DNA of 64,000 bases from Cardiocondyla obscurior (lineage: Eukaryota > Arthropoda > Insecta > Hymenoptera > Formicidae): positions 10,987,501 to 11,051,500 of the forward strand of contig NC_091867.1 of NCBI RefSeq assembly GCF_019399895.1, given 5' to 3'. Of this stretch, positions 26,070 through 36,961 are shown one piece after another; the stretch's first letter is position 1; each line of letters starts with the position of its first letter. Position numbers and translations under genes: made by a program. The notes under the pieces are model-generated. The model saw nothing but the letters and a program-made list of their open reading frames with translations, did not search any database and was not told where the DNA came from.

Positions 26070-27265
26070 TTCTTTTCTTAAATAATTATTAAAAAATATG
26101 AACATTTATAAAGTAATAAAAAATTAATAAATAGAACAATTTTCTTTTTCAACGTTATGTCAGTATATGAATACAAAGAAAAGTTATAACATTACATAAC
26201 AAATGCAAGATATAATAATTACAATAATGAAGATCCATTGCAGTAATTCAGTTATTTATTTACAAAGATGGGTAGGTGTGCATATAGAATTAGCAATTTA
26301 ATCTATATCGTTATACTTTCTAACTATTAGGTCTACATATAATAGCAGTTTGTATTCAATCTTAAAATAAAGTTATGCATATATTAAACATCTAAATTTA
26401 GAAAAGTTAAAATTTGGATTACTTAACAATATAAAATTTGATCTTGTTTTATGTATGCGTAAAATACTTATATACTAGTTCTTTTATATACATATTATTG
26501 AATATAGACGTAATATAAAATGTAAAATTAAAGAACAATTGTTTATCTCTAAATTGATAAAAATTTCCTAAGAAATATATGAACCTCCAAAAATTATTAC
26601 ACCTCACTTTCATACACACAACTTTTATCCAATTTACGTTTTAAAATAGCAATCAAAAGACTTGACGATAAATTCCCATATTAATTAAGATAGATTATAT
26701 TTGAAAATATGGATATAAAAACATAAGGAAAAAAAATGAAATATGTTTTAGAATACTCACATATTTTTATAGGCAGCATTAAAAGTATTTATGTAGGACA
26801 TATATCAAAAGTAAAATATTATAATCAGCTAGGAATAAAAACTAAAAGCTTTATTTAATATTTCATTATAAAAGATGCGTTTTATGTTTCCGCTATACCT
26901 AGTAGTTTCACTACAGCAGTCCAAAATAAAATCCATCAGTATTACCCGACTAAATTTTCATGCATAATAACAAACGAGTTATATAAAGCTCTAAATACGC
27001 GTTATTGTTTCTTATTAAATGACTAAATAATATAATTTTCAATAAGAAATTTATGCATTAAATGTTTACCATTTACAATGTTATTTTGTGATAGTCTTTT
27101 TTACCTGTTATTTATCTAAATCATTTTTTAAAAGAGGTAATTTCACGAACTACAATGTTTATATAATTATATTTATCGATATAACATTTAATGCGATAAA
27201 TAAAAGTCTTATTGAAAAATATTTCAAAATTATAGTAAATTCACAAATAAGTTCTATTTTTTCTA
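26070..27265. other. ELP1-cyclin B tail-to-tail spacer with 3' UTRs
   Basis: AT-rich DNA with no coding exon. ELP1 has AATAAA signals at 26115-26120 and 26126-26131, so its 3' UTR is short. Most of the remaining 1.1 kb is then free for a long cyclin B 3' UTR on the minus strand. Confidence 0.6.
26115..26131 (+). terminator. ELP1 poly(A) signals
   Basis: Two AATAAA hexamers (26115-26120 and 26126-26131) lie 46 and 57 bases past the stop codon. Confidence 0.6.
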
Positions 27266-29271
27266 TTACAAATTTGACTCGTCACTTTTTGCTGCAATGG
27301 AAAGCATTATAGGTGACTTAAGCTCTGGTCGAATACTAATTTTCATGTATTTTAGATGGACGTACTTCTTTCTTACAGCTTGATATTTACTATCTTCTGC
27401 TTTATTTATTATGGCAGCTATATCACGCACTGCAGGTAACACATCGTCCTTGGAGTAAGTGCTGTAGTATGCTAGAGTATCAGTCCAGATAACTTTACCT
27501 TCGTCTTCTTCATCATTTCCAATAACTCTGCAATTATTTATTCATTAATTGACTATGTCGCACGGACGACGTAACGTAAGATACTTACAAAAATGCTAGA
27601 TATAATGCTGCTGCAGCGATCAAACTAGGTGGATAATGACACATTTCGTAATGGACCAAACTTTGCTCAAGAAAATACTTGGCCATTGTGTGATGTATAG
27701 GGAGCGCCTTGAAATCAATTATTTCGTTTTATAATGCAAAGTTACAACGTTAGTTATATATATATATATATAATAAAATTAAAGCAATAAAATAAAAATA
27801 AAAATTTCAACTATCAGGGTACACACTTTTCCAGCTTTGCTGTATCTTCGAAGAAAATGCAGCGGTAAAGGTCGCCCGAACGAATAGTCCAAGGTTTTCA
27901 CAATGAGCATTTCCATGTTTAAAATATCTTTTTTTGAATATGCCTTGTCTGTGATATATACAAAATCACTTATGTCTGGCGAATACATTTCTTCATATTT
28001 GCTAGCGATATACATAGCCGTTACACCTACCAGCTGTAATTTCTTTCGATCTATAGTTCGGTAAAGCTGTACAAACAGAATATAGTTACAGGTATACATA
28101 AAATATATATTTCTAATACGACTTATTATTTGTGTCTTACTTGTAAAAAGCGATCAATAATTGCAATGGTGAGGTACAACGTTTCTTGCATCAATCGAAA
28201 TTGTTCGTGTACCTCTACCAACCAATCTACTAGCACAGATCTCATCTTTGGAGTAACTTCCTGACCCGCTAAATATGCTTTTTTAATGGGAAATTTTTTC
28301 TCTAATGTCCTTAAGTAGTCATGTATATCATTAGTATAGAGAGAAACTAGACTGGGATTATTCTTGTCTTGCTCATCAATGTCTTCAAACTGTAATAGAT
28401 CACTCGAAAACGAATCCTTCCCTTCTCTCTTTTGACTAACATTAGCATTAGACTGCTGATCAATTAAGTTGGTTGCATTATTTACATTGGTGATGGATGA
28501 CGATTTTACAACTGGTTTTACAATTTGTACTGGTGGCTTCTCTGATACATTTACTGCTGGCTTTGTTGCTAGCACCTTGTTTACTACCTTCTTCTTTTGT
28601 AATAAACTACTCCTATCGATAGGCTCAACCCCTCTTAATGTGTTAACTTTATTACTTATTTCACCAAGCACTGCTCTTTTCCCTTTAGCTGGTGGAACTA
28701 CAGAGGGCTTTGTATTTCTGATATTTTCCTTTGCATTGGGCACCTAAAATATATAATAGGCAAAATAAGAGAAATTTTAAAGATTAAATTAAATTTATAT
28801 GTATATATATATATATATCTCCAAAGTTCTTGTAGAAAAATGTACATCCTTTCCTAGTATAGGATATTTTCTTAATTCAGCATATGGTGAAAACGTGCAC
28901 AAAATCGGGGAGCGTATAAAAAAAAAAGTGACGAAAAGCTCGAGAAAAATTTATTTAAGGAATTTACGCTGTCGATGCTTAAACGAGCCTTCGTTCGTCG
29001 ATGCCGTATAAATAACGCTTGACAATGAGAGAGGCTTCCTACTTATTTCTATTTTTCCGTGCCTTGCTCGCGTCTCTGCCCGTTCCTCGAGCTCCTCCCG
29101 GTATACGAGTTCGCGGGAACGCGTAATCCCGTGGACATTTAAGTACACGAGGAGACATTTAAAGATGTCAGGTATCGAGGACCGTTGTCGGTGCCTCCGC
29201 CCTGCATTTCGCGATCGCCAGATAAAAATGCTTGTGCTCACCGTGATTGCGGTCCGGTTTCTCGTCGCCAT
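27266..29271 (-). CDS. CycB: G2/mitotic-specific cyclin B
   Basis: Regulatory subunit of CDK1 that drives entry into mitosis and is destroyed through the APC/C. Five exons join in phase: 29271-29242, 28743-28141, 28066-27827, 27707-27589 and 27527-27266. The product is 417 residues. The first exon encodes only ten residues (MATRNRTAIT). It matches the rest by a consensus donor (ACG followed by GTGAGC) and an acceptor in phase 0, because the second exon begins with GTG and lacks its own start. A KEN motif lies at residues 15-17 and a destruction box, RAVLGEISN, at 33-41. The cyclin N box includes MRSVLVDWLVEVHEQFRL and MYIASKYEEMYSPDISDF. A cyclin C-terminal domain follows. Sequence around ETLYLTIAIIDRFLQ favours B-type over A-type. 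Confidence 0.97.
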
Positions 29272-30095
29272 GGTTAGTTGCGATCGTGCGGGGACACTCT
29301 CGTTTTCGTCGCAAACCACGAATCCTCCGTCCCTTCGTTCGAGAAGTGAGCTGCACAGGTCGAGCCGGGAGGGTTCAGCTCTCGCGTAACGACTTTGTCG
29401 ATTTGAATTTGTTTGCCCTTAAGCTGAGAAGTTGCCGTGACGTCCACGCGTGCGCGCTCAGAACGGAGATCGTAGATCGCTGCCGCCTAATTGGCGGGCC
29501 GGTCATCTGACAGGAAGTGTCCCTCTGCCGCTGGAAGCACTCGGGGGGGCTCTTGGTGGTGGAAAAAGTGGCGGTTTATCGAGCGAAGGCTTAGGTTAGG
29601 CCACGAAGTAAAGCGGGAGCTTGGGTATAATATACCCAAGTAAACGGTGATCGATCGATGTATCAAGAGCGAAAAAAAAGGGATGTAAAATTGGAATTAT
29701 TTCGTATTCTAAGTAAGAAAGGAAAATTCTTCAGTTATCTTTTATTAATTTATGATTGCCGGTAATGTTCTCAAGCTTGCGACTCTCCACGAGCTCTGTA
29801 CGCTCTGTACAGTCCGAGCATGTGACGAACAGCTGATTGTAAGTCATTTGTGACGCTCGCGACAGCTGTCCGCTGAAATTTCTGCGCTCGCCAAGCGAAT
29901 AATGTATGTGAATAATATATCGTCTTTTTTTTTCTTTTTTTTATTGAGTATTGCAGGTGAAATAGAATTAATTAAAGAAATTAATTGAACGTTGGGCGCA
30001 ATTCTAATCATCGATTAATTTTGTGACTTCTCGTAACTAACGAGCTACCTCGTTTGCGTTTTTTAACAAGCATTGGAGAACAATTGCGAAACAAT
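29272..30095. promoter_or_regulatory. Head-to-head promoter of cyclin B and VPS26C
   Basis: 824 bp between start codons. The cyclin B-proximal 300 bp are GC-rich; the VPS26C-proximal 200 bp are AT-rich with a T tract at 29,926-29,942. CAGCTG E-box-type sites occur at about 29,831 and 29,864. No TATA box was seen at a convincing distance. Confidence 0.6.
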
Positions 30096-31443
30096 ATGTC
30101 TATCAACATAGACATAAAACTGAAACGAGCGAGCAAAATATATCACGAAGGGGTTAGTTTTATTTTATTGTATTTCTATAAAACTATATTCGAAATTAAC
30201 ACAGATTATTTTCAGGAGGTGGTTGCCGGCTTGATATTATTAAAAACCAACTCCGACGTAAAGCACGATGGCATATTTCTTACGATGGAGGGCTCGGTGA
30301 ATTTGCAGCTTAGTTCAAAAAATGTCGGTATCTTCGAAGCATTTTATAATTCCGTTAAGGTGAGGTATTTCGTTTTATATATCGATGTGAAGAAACTTTA
30401 ATTATTTATTTTCCGCAAATTTTATATATTTTTTTTTTTTTTTTTTTATTGCAAATATAGTGAATAAAACGTTTTTTTTTAACGTTTTATCATGTAAATT
30501 ATAATTGTTTTCAGCCAATACAATTGGTACAGTATACGCTAGACGTAGCTCCGTCAGGAAAAATTCCTAGTGGCAAAACGGAAATACCATTTGAATTGCC
30601 ATTAAAGCCAAGAGGAAACAAATCTCTCTACGAAACGTACCACGGCGTTTTTGTAAATATACAATATCTGATACGTTGCGATATAAAAAGGAGCTTCCTC
30701 GCGAAAGATGTGAGCAAGTCACTCGAGTTTATAGTCGAAGATAAAACAAGCGCCAAAATGGAAAAGGATCACAGTAAAATCGTATTTTTTAAAATAATGC
30801 CAGAGTCTCTGCAAAATACACGAGACAGACAAAATGTCCCAAAGTTCTGCATTTCGGGAAGATTGGATTCTTTATATTGCAAACTTTCCGAACCCTTGAC
30901 AGGAGAAGTAGGTATTTTATTTTGTCATTATTATTCAGAATATCATCATATTAATTAATTTATTATCTACAGGTGGTGATCGAACACTGCGAGACTGTTA
31001 TAAAATCCATAGAGTTGCAGCTAGTGAGGGTAGAAACTTGTGGATGTGTGGAAGGATATTCTAGAGATGGCAAGTATACATTAAACGCTAGGTTTATGTA
31101 AAAATAAATATACTTTTATAAGAAAAATAAAAATTGACAAAAATATACCTTTTTAGCGACAGAGATACAAAATATACAAATCGGCGAAGGCAATGCTTGC
31201 ACAAATCTTGCTATTCCGATTTATATGATATTTCCAAGGTTATTTACATGCCCCACTTTGAGCACAAGCAACTTTAAAGTTGGTAAGGACACTATTGCGG
31301 CAGTTAATAAAACAGAAATACAAATTACAAAATTACAATGTATTCTTTTTATTTTTCTAGAATTCGAGGTAAATCTTATCGTTGTATTTGAAGACGATTA
31401 TTTGGTCACTGAGAACTTTCCTATTATATTATCGCGATATTGA
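30096..31443 (+). CDS. VPS26C: VPS26C / DSCR3, Retriever complex subunit
   Basis: Arrestin-fold protein that, with VPS35L and VPS29, forms Retriever, which recycles endosomal cargo such as integrins. Six exons join in phase: 30096-30152, 30216-30359, 30515-30907, 30973-31069, 31157-31282 and 31361-31443. The product is 299 residues, close to the human protein. Diagnostic stretches are LTMEGSVNLQLSSKNVGIFE, SGKTEIPFELPLKPRGNKSL, YETYHGVFVNIQYLIRCDIK, IELQLVRVETCGCVEGYSRD, ATEIQNIQIGEG and MIFPRLFTCPTL. The fourth intron starts with GCAAGT instead of GT; reading the Asp codon plus G into CG-ACA-GAG restores the conserved RDATEIQN. The start at 30096 follows an AACAAT context and matches the family N-terminus. 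Confidence 0.97.
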
Positions 31444-31837
31444 AAAATATATAGAATAAGTAAAAATACTTAGTAAAATAGTATGTTTGTATATATAAAT
31501 CTTTGTCATATAAAATATTTATTAATTACCACATGTATTAAAAAAAATTTATATAAAAGATAATGATTTCGTACAAAGCGCACCAGTGGACGAGTTTGTT
31601 GTAACCAAGACCCGACATAAAAAGGTCATAAATGCAAATTTAAAAATGCCTTTAAAAAGGTGTTTCCTTTACGTATATTTTTAAAACGTTTGTAATTTTT
31701 TTTACGGCGCTATTGATCGACGACGATATTGATCTTGGCAAATGGAACCCAATTTTACAAAGATGTGACATTTGCAACCTTTTACGTCAAGATTTTTAGC
31801 AATCTTGAAATGCATAAATTTGCATTCAAATTCTTCT
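31444..31837. other. VPS26C-PARP16 tail-to-tail spacer
   Basis: About 395 bp of AT-rich DNA shared by two convergent genes. No open frame or clear VPS26C AATAAA signal was seen; variants such as TATAAA occur near 31,507. Confidence 0.6.
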
Positions 31838-31843
31838 TTTATT
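31838..31843 (-). terminator. PARP16 poly(A) signal overlapping the stop codon
   Basis: The last codons on the minus strand read TTC-GAA-TAA-AAG, so AATAAA runs through the stop codon. If it is functional, the 3' UTR is only about 10-30 bases long. Confidence 0.45.
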
Positions 31844-33464
31844 CGAATCCTGCTTTTTGAATGAATAACCTATAATATTTCTCTACTTGTTTATTCTGTG
31901 TTAGTCCGACCGAAGCTAACAGCACGACGTAGCCAAGTACAAACGTCAGCAATTTGTGTTGCTTGAACCATGCCAGGAATCCCGTATTATCAGTGGTACT
32001 GAAGACGTAAGACGTTTATAGCAATAATTGCGTGACTATATAAACCTCAATTAACGTTATATCACGCACAACTTACCTAGTTGAGTGAAGATCTTGAGTA
32101 TAAATAAGCAAATAGCGTATTCTTACTAAATCGCTGTTTGTCACTACGAAATACTTGTCTGGTATTCTTCCACCAACTGAATCACTCAACATATTTTGTG
32201 CATTGTCTCCTAAAACATAAAATTATTATAGTAATTTATTCTTTAAATCTTGAAACGCTATAAATTATTATCACTTGCATAGATATATTTTTTATACTTA
32301 CTTGAATCACCTCTTTTTATGTCAGGATGATCAATAAGCTCACAGAGAGCTATACAACTTATTTCACTTCCAAGAAGACTACCTCCCCAGCCATAACCCA
32401 CAGGACTGTACGGTAAGCTTACTCCTAATTCACTTGAAAAGTATATCCCTTTGCCAAACTCTGATCTCTAAAATAATTAAAAAAAAAATGCACATTGATT
32501 TTTTGTTAACTTGGCGGTATAAAAAAAAAAAAAAAAAAAAGATGTACAAAAATAGAAATAATTCGTCAAGTTAATATAAATTTAATGTACTTTGCACATG
32601 TTTTGTTGTAAACCGTAATGCACAATGGAATGAAAGTTTTCCAAACGGCTGCCGTGATAGGCATAAAATGTTGAATGATCTTTAGCACTCGAGTTCCATT
32701 TTTCTTCTGCTGCAGATTGCTTTGCACTTACTACTTGAAATATAAGGTTTGGAGCTGCAACTGGCACCTCCAATGGCACTTTTCTCAATATGGAATTATA
32801 CTGTAATGTAAAAATGTACTTAAAGTATTTTGTATCATACTGCAGTATGGATTTAGAATATTTGCTTACAAGTTTTAAAATCTTAAAAATTATAATATGC
32901 AAACTTACACCTTCTTTTTGAACACTTTTGATATATGGATCTCGCAATCGTAATAATACCCAATATAATAATTCTATTGTTTCACCATAATTCTGATAAG
33001 CATTAGTGACCCCAAGCTCTTTGCATATCACGGGTAAAGGAGGGACTGATTCTATGGCTCTTCTCTGCAGAGAAAGTAACGTATAAAATAAATATTATAA
33101 ATTGTTTTACAAATATCAGCAACAGTACCAAAGCTTCAATATCCTTGTATTCATTTTTAATATACATGGGTGGAAATGGTTTTAAGCAACTGTCAAAACG
33201 GTAAGTATTAGATGCTGCCACAAAAAGGGACCATTTTAAGTCTGCAGCTTTTGGATCTTTCTCTAATAAATGTTTCAACAATGATATCTTTTTCTCAACA
33301 TCTTCATTGGTTACATTGGAGTCTATCCGTGATGTATATAATATATCTAAGCCAGTCTTAGTTGCAGTCTTTTCTCCTAGAATGTCACATTGTCCATTCG
33401 GTTTTGCTTTGGCACCTTTAGATGCCTCATAATTTTGACTAGAATATGCCATTATTTCATTCAT
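31839..33464 (-). CDS. PARP16: Protein mono-ADP-ribosyltransferase PARP16, tail-anchored in the ER
   Basis: ER-membrane mono-ADP-ribosyltransferase linked in mammals to the unfolded-protein response. Six exons join in phase: 33464-33129, 33064-32909, 32800-32591, 32467-32302, 32209-32077 and 31998-31839. The product is 386 residues; human has 323, and most of the extra lies in the N-terminus. The helical N-terminal domain includes DLKWSLFVAASNTYRFDSCL. The catalytic triad is H-Y-Y: His213 in YHGSRLENFHS, Tyr243 in GKGIYFSSELG and Tyr309 in DKYFVVTN. This is the mono-transferase type, not the H-Y-E of polymer-forming PARPs. A hydrophobic helix at about 350-366 (LLTFVLGYVVLLASVGL) is followed by a short lumenal tail, as in the family. 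For exon 2 the donor GTAAGT after GAA-GGT keeps the frame; the one three bases earlier would give a stop codon. Confidence 0.97.
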
Positions 33465-34499
33465 TAGATCTCATATCTGTAAACAAAATACAATATAATG
33501 TATTTAATTAATTTTAATCCTTACAATACTACATTACAACTTATCAAATTAACATATGTAAATCTAGCTGCCCTATAATCATTATACCATCTTCAGTAAA
33601 TCAGCACATATGACGTAATATAAAATATTGTTTCACTATCAGTTACAAAGTTATCTAAGCACTTGCAAAAGGTATAAAAAAAAAAAAAAAGAGCTATGAA
33701 CAAAATATATAAAAAACTTCAAGATAAACGTATCACTGAAAGTTAATTTACCATATATTATAGAAGTCGCACAATGACGCACCATTATTTTTTTACTTGT
33801 TGCAAATTGGCTTCGCTAGCATGGGGAGAGGGGAAGGAGGGACATTTTAACAATAACAAATGTTTCAATATGAGCGAGTGGACATTACCGTGGCGTTTAC
33901 GATGTTGTAAAAATAACAAGTGTATGCATAATATCTAATCGAAAACAACGTATTGAATTCTTAAGTCTTTTAGGGATATTCCTCGTCTATGCGAATATCT
34001 GACAACGCACAGCGTATTTAAAGGCGCGCATAGATGACGCGACACATCGGTATGGTTATGTTATGTTACTTATGTACAAGAAAAACTTACAAATAGAAAA
34101 AAATACTCAAACGTAGCGCTCTACGATATATAAATCAACAATGGATCATGTGTGGTCATAAGAAAATTATATTATTGTCGAAATTAATATTCGAAATTGT
34201 GATTAATAATTAAAAAAAAAAAAAATAATTTTTTAAAACCTTAATATTACTTGAATTATGTTACATCAAACCAACGATTTCTATATGAATTTATTCGCTC
34301 TCGACGTTATAACACAAGTTTTTACAAAAGATTATTTGTTCGTGACATACTCACAATGTCTAGCATTCATCTTCTGATTCTCGATATATTCGCAATCTTA
34401 TCAGTTATTAAAAACGATCGGATTAATGAACCGCGCATGGAGCTCTTCTATTATCAGTCTATGTAAATTTTTTAAAATTTTGTTTTACAAGAAATTTAC
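33465..34499. other. PARP16 5' intron and AT-rich flank
   Basis: The PARP16 start codon lies 12 bases after a consensus minus-strand acceptor (tttgtttacag), so at least one upstream non-coding exon exists. The intervening DNA is AT-rich, with A runs near 33,675 and 34,211, and has no coding exon. Confidence 0.55.
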
Positions 34500-34612
34500 C
34501 TCAGAAAAGGAATCGTGAACATGTTTCCAATGCTTCTTGCGACTTGTGCCATAGACATACATTCGCTTTTCGTTTGTTTCTTCGCTTTCGTTTGTTCCCC
34601 GCTGCGTATTTT
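34500..34612 (-). other. Candidate PARP16 5' exon carrying an upstream ORF
   Basis: On the minus strand an acceptor-like atacgcag precedes 34612, and a donor GAG followed by GTAAAT ends the segment at 34500. Inside, an ATG at 34562 opens 21 codons starting MYVYGTSRKKHWKH and ending DSFSE. Spliced to the PARP16 acceptor at 33,476 it would read GAG-ATA-TGA-GAT-CTA-ATG: a short uORF that stops two codons before, and in frame with, the PARP16 start. It could instead be the first exon itself, with 34612 not a real splice site, or belong to another transcript. Confidence 0.4.
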
Positions 34613-35345
34613 CCGTGATAAACGATAAAATGCAAGAAAGGAGGAAGGACGTCAGGCAATTGGCTATGCATTTTATACCCAGTGTCCGATTACAAAAAAG
34701 AAAGAAAGAAAAAGTTTTAATATAAAAAAAATTAAAACTGACTGCATCGTAAAGGTTTGAATTTAAAGAGAAAAAAAACAAAGTAATTAGATTTTGTTAG
34801 AATGCTGAAATTCCTCTTTCCCTTTCCCCCACTTTGGAAACCCGGTAGAAATAATTAAGTCGCGGCGCGATATCCTTAAGGCTTCCACTTTCTGCGGGAA
34901 CGCGCGTTATTGCAGGCGCGAGTGGTATCGCGGATTTTCTGATCTCGATCGGGATTATGCATACAAATGTCGCGTCGCGCCGGGGTTTCGTGTGAATACG
35001 CGTTTATTACCGGTTAGCACGAGAAACACGAGCTGCAGTTTAGCGCCCGTCTTACATCACGCCGCCGTGCGAATGACGTACGCGCGATGCCGACGAGACG
35101 GCACGCCTTCTCCTTTAAAGAAAAAAAAAGAAACATATTGCGCGCCGTCGTGAGAAAATTCTTGAATCGAGCGCACATGCGTATAAAAAAAAATTAACGT
35201 ATTTAAAACGTAAAGAAAAGAATAGCGTACGCGGAACCATTAGTACGTTCAGCCGAGTAAGGTTAAGTGCTTCGATAAGCGTGTAAGTTCACGGTGTTAA
35301 AACGCCAACGATCGTCGCATAGAAAATTGCAGACAGCCGCTACAA
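34613..35345. promoter_or_regulatory. Probable PARP16 promoter block, also upstream of possible plus-strand exons
   Basis: GC content rises from about 34,850 to 35,140 with many CG dinucleotides, then drops. That is the pattern seen at the other promoters in this window. A plus-strand donor-like GTAAGT lies at 35,282. No coding sequence is recognisable. Confidence 0.4.
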
Positions 35346-35362
35346 ATGGGTTTTAAACACAG
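35346..35362 (+). other. Candidate tiny first coding exon
   Basis: After an acceptor-like attgcag (ending 35,332) there is ACAAATGGG, a good insect start context, then five codons plus two bases (MGFKH and AG) and a donor GTAAAT at 35,363. The open frame can join in phase to the candidate exon at 36873-36961. It is only a pattern; no homology is recognised. Confidence 0.2.
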
Positions 35363-36347
35363 GTAAATATGAATTTAATGGATCAAAATTATCATATCTG
35401 GCACCGTAGGGATAATCTCTTTATCCTCGCTCCACTAAAACGTAGTTCCTCGCGAAGGAAATTCTGGCAACGCTTCTTGGACGTCGTCGTACGGATTCGC
35501 GTTTCGTCAGTTCTGGAATTTAGCCGTGAAAATATCATTTATCGCGTTCTTAAAATACCGACTCCCTATATTTTTTTTTCTCTCAAGGGTATAACGACTT
35601 GATAAATATCGCCGGGGCATTAATGATACGAGATCGCGATATGTTAATGACGGGCACTTTGTCCTCTATTACGAGCGGAAGGGTTACCCGCGCGCTCCGC
35701 GGAGAATACGTCGAAATAATCACAGTCGCGAGGATATCGACTTGATCTTTCTGTTCTGGGCACGAAGGTGATTAATCCGCGATAAGACGCACGTTGGACG
35801 TGTGTATGCTGCTCCGGAGCTTGTAAAGTTATACTTGAATCTCGACGTCCTCCGCGATCCGCGCCTAATCTTTCCCAGTTTATTTATTCTCCCCGCTTTT
35901 TTTCTGCAATAACGCCGCATAAATTAGCGTGCTCGAAATCGTCCCAGAAAAGTTGTATAATAATCTAATTAAACGTCCATTTCCGTTCTTTAAAGAGAAA
36001 ATGCAGGGCGCTACATTAATTAAAATTTATTTCACAGAAAGAAGACTTTCGAAAATGACGCTCGCTCGGAAGACTCGACTCGTGGAGATGAGCTGGAGTA
36101 AAAAATTTTTGGAAAGCGACTTTGCCGGTTGCATCAGAGGTAATTAATTTAATCGCTTCGTCGGACGGGCTCGGCGAGAAGTTCAAACTGATCCGAGTAT
36201 CAACGGCTCGGACGAGGTCGCGATCGGACGGCCGTCGCGTGCAGTGAAAATCCGACACCTCGTTAGACCGGCCAAGTGGGATATTTGCGGCGGCGCGATT
36301 GGCCGGCCTGCCGCTCAATGTCACGCGGCTTCAAGGTAAACTATCGG

Positions 36348-36355
36348 TGACGTCA
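36348..36355. promoter_or_regulatory. CRE/ATF palindrome TGACGTCA
   Basis: A perfect CREB/ATF consensus palindrome in the CpG-rich block. Binding is inferred only from the motif. Confidence 0.4.
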
Positions 36356-36594
36356 GGGTACGTCACCTAACAAGTGGGAGTGGATGGATAGATGTCGGCA
36401 GCGGTGGTGCTCGCGAATCGCGCTCGGTATTTGTGGAAGCTCGTGGTCGCCGCTTCGACGCGATAATGCCGCGCGTTTCTTAGCGATATGTAGTGTTGTG
36501 TACGGTAGCAGCAGTGGCGTCGACCGACTCGCCGCACGTGTCTCGCCGTGCGTGGAAAATCACCGAAATACTTGAGCGCATGCCCGACCGCCGA

Positions 36595-36602
36595 TGACGT
36601 CA
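36595..36602. promoter_or_regulatory. CRE/ATF palindrome TGACGTCA
   Basis: A second perfect copy, 247 bp from the first, in the same CpG-rich block. Confidence 0.4.
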
Positions 36603-36872
36603 CGAAAATTGTGCTTTTGATCAAACCAAACGCTCTCGGTGCGTGCCTTTTTCCTCTCCCCCCTGCCCCCGCTCGCTCTTCCCTCTACCCCGCGGAGTCT
36701 TTCTCCTATCTCCGTCTCTCTCGCCTGCGTTTTCCCGATCGGACGACGTTACTCTCGCTCTCCCGGCTTCGCGCTCGCGTGCTCAGTCTCCTTCTGTCCC
36801 TCACCTCCCCCCGTTGCCTCTCTCCTCTACGGTTATTTTTTTTTCCTTACTGGACGCACAATAATGTTGCAG

Positions 36873-36961
36873 TGCAAGATCAAATAATCGCCGGGACGTG
36901 CGCCAACACGACGACGGGGGAGATCCGCGTGGGAGCGGCTGGACCGCCGACTCGGAAAAAC
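36873..36961 (+). other. Candidate plus-strand internal exon, unidentified
   Basis: 89 bp between a good acceptor (T-rich tract, then gttgcag) and a consensus donor (AAAAAC followed by GTGAGT). Two of three frames are open: one begins ARSNNRRDVRQHDDG, the other QDQIIAGTCANTTTGEIR. No family is recognised. It may equally be a non-coding 5' exon. Confidence 0.3.

Noticed and set aside
27719..27775. TA repeat in a cyclin B intron as a regulatory site
   Set aside because: It is a plain microsatellite in an AT-rich intron with nothing to suggest a function.
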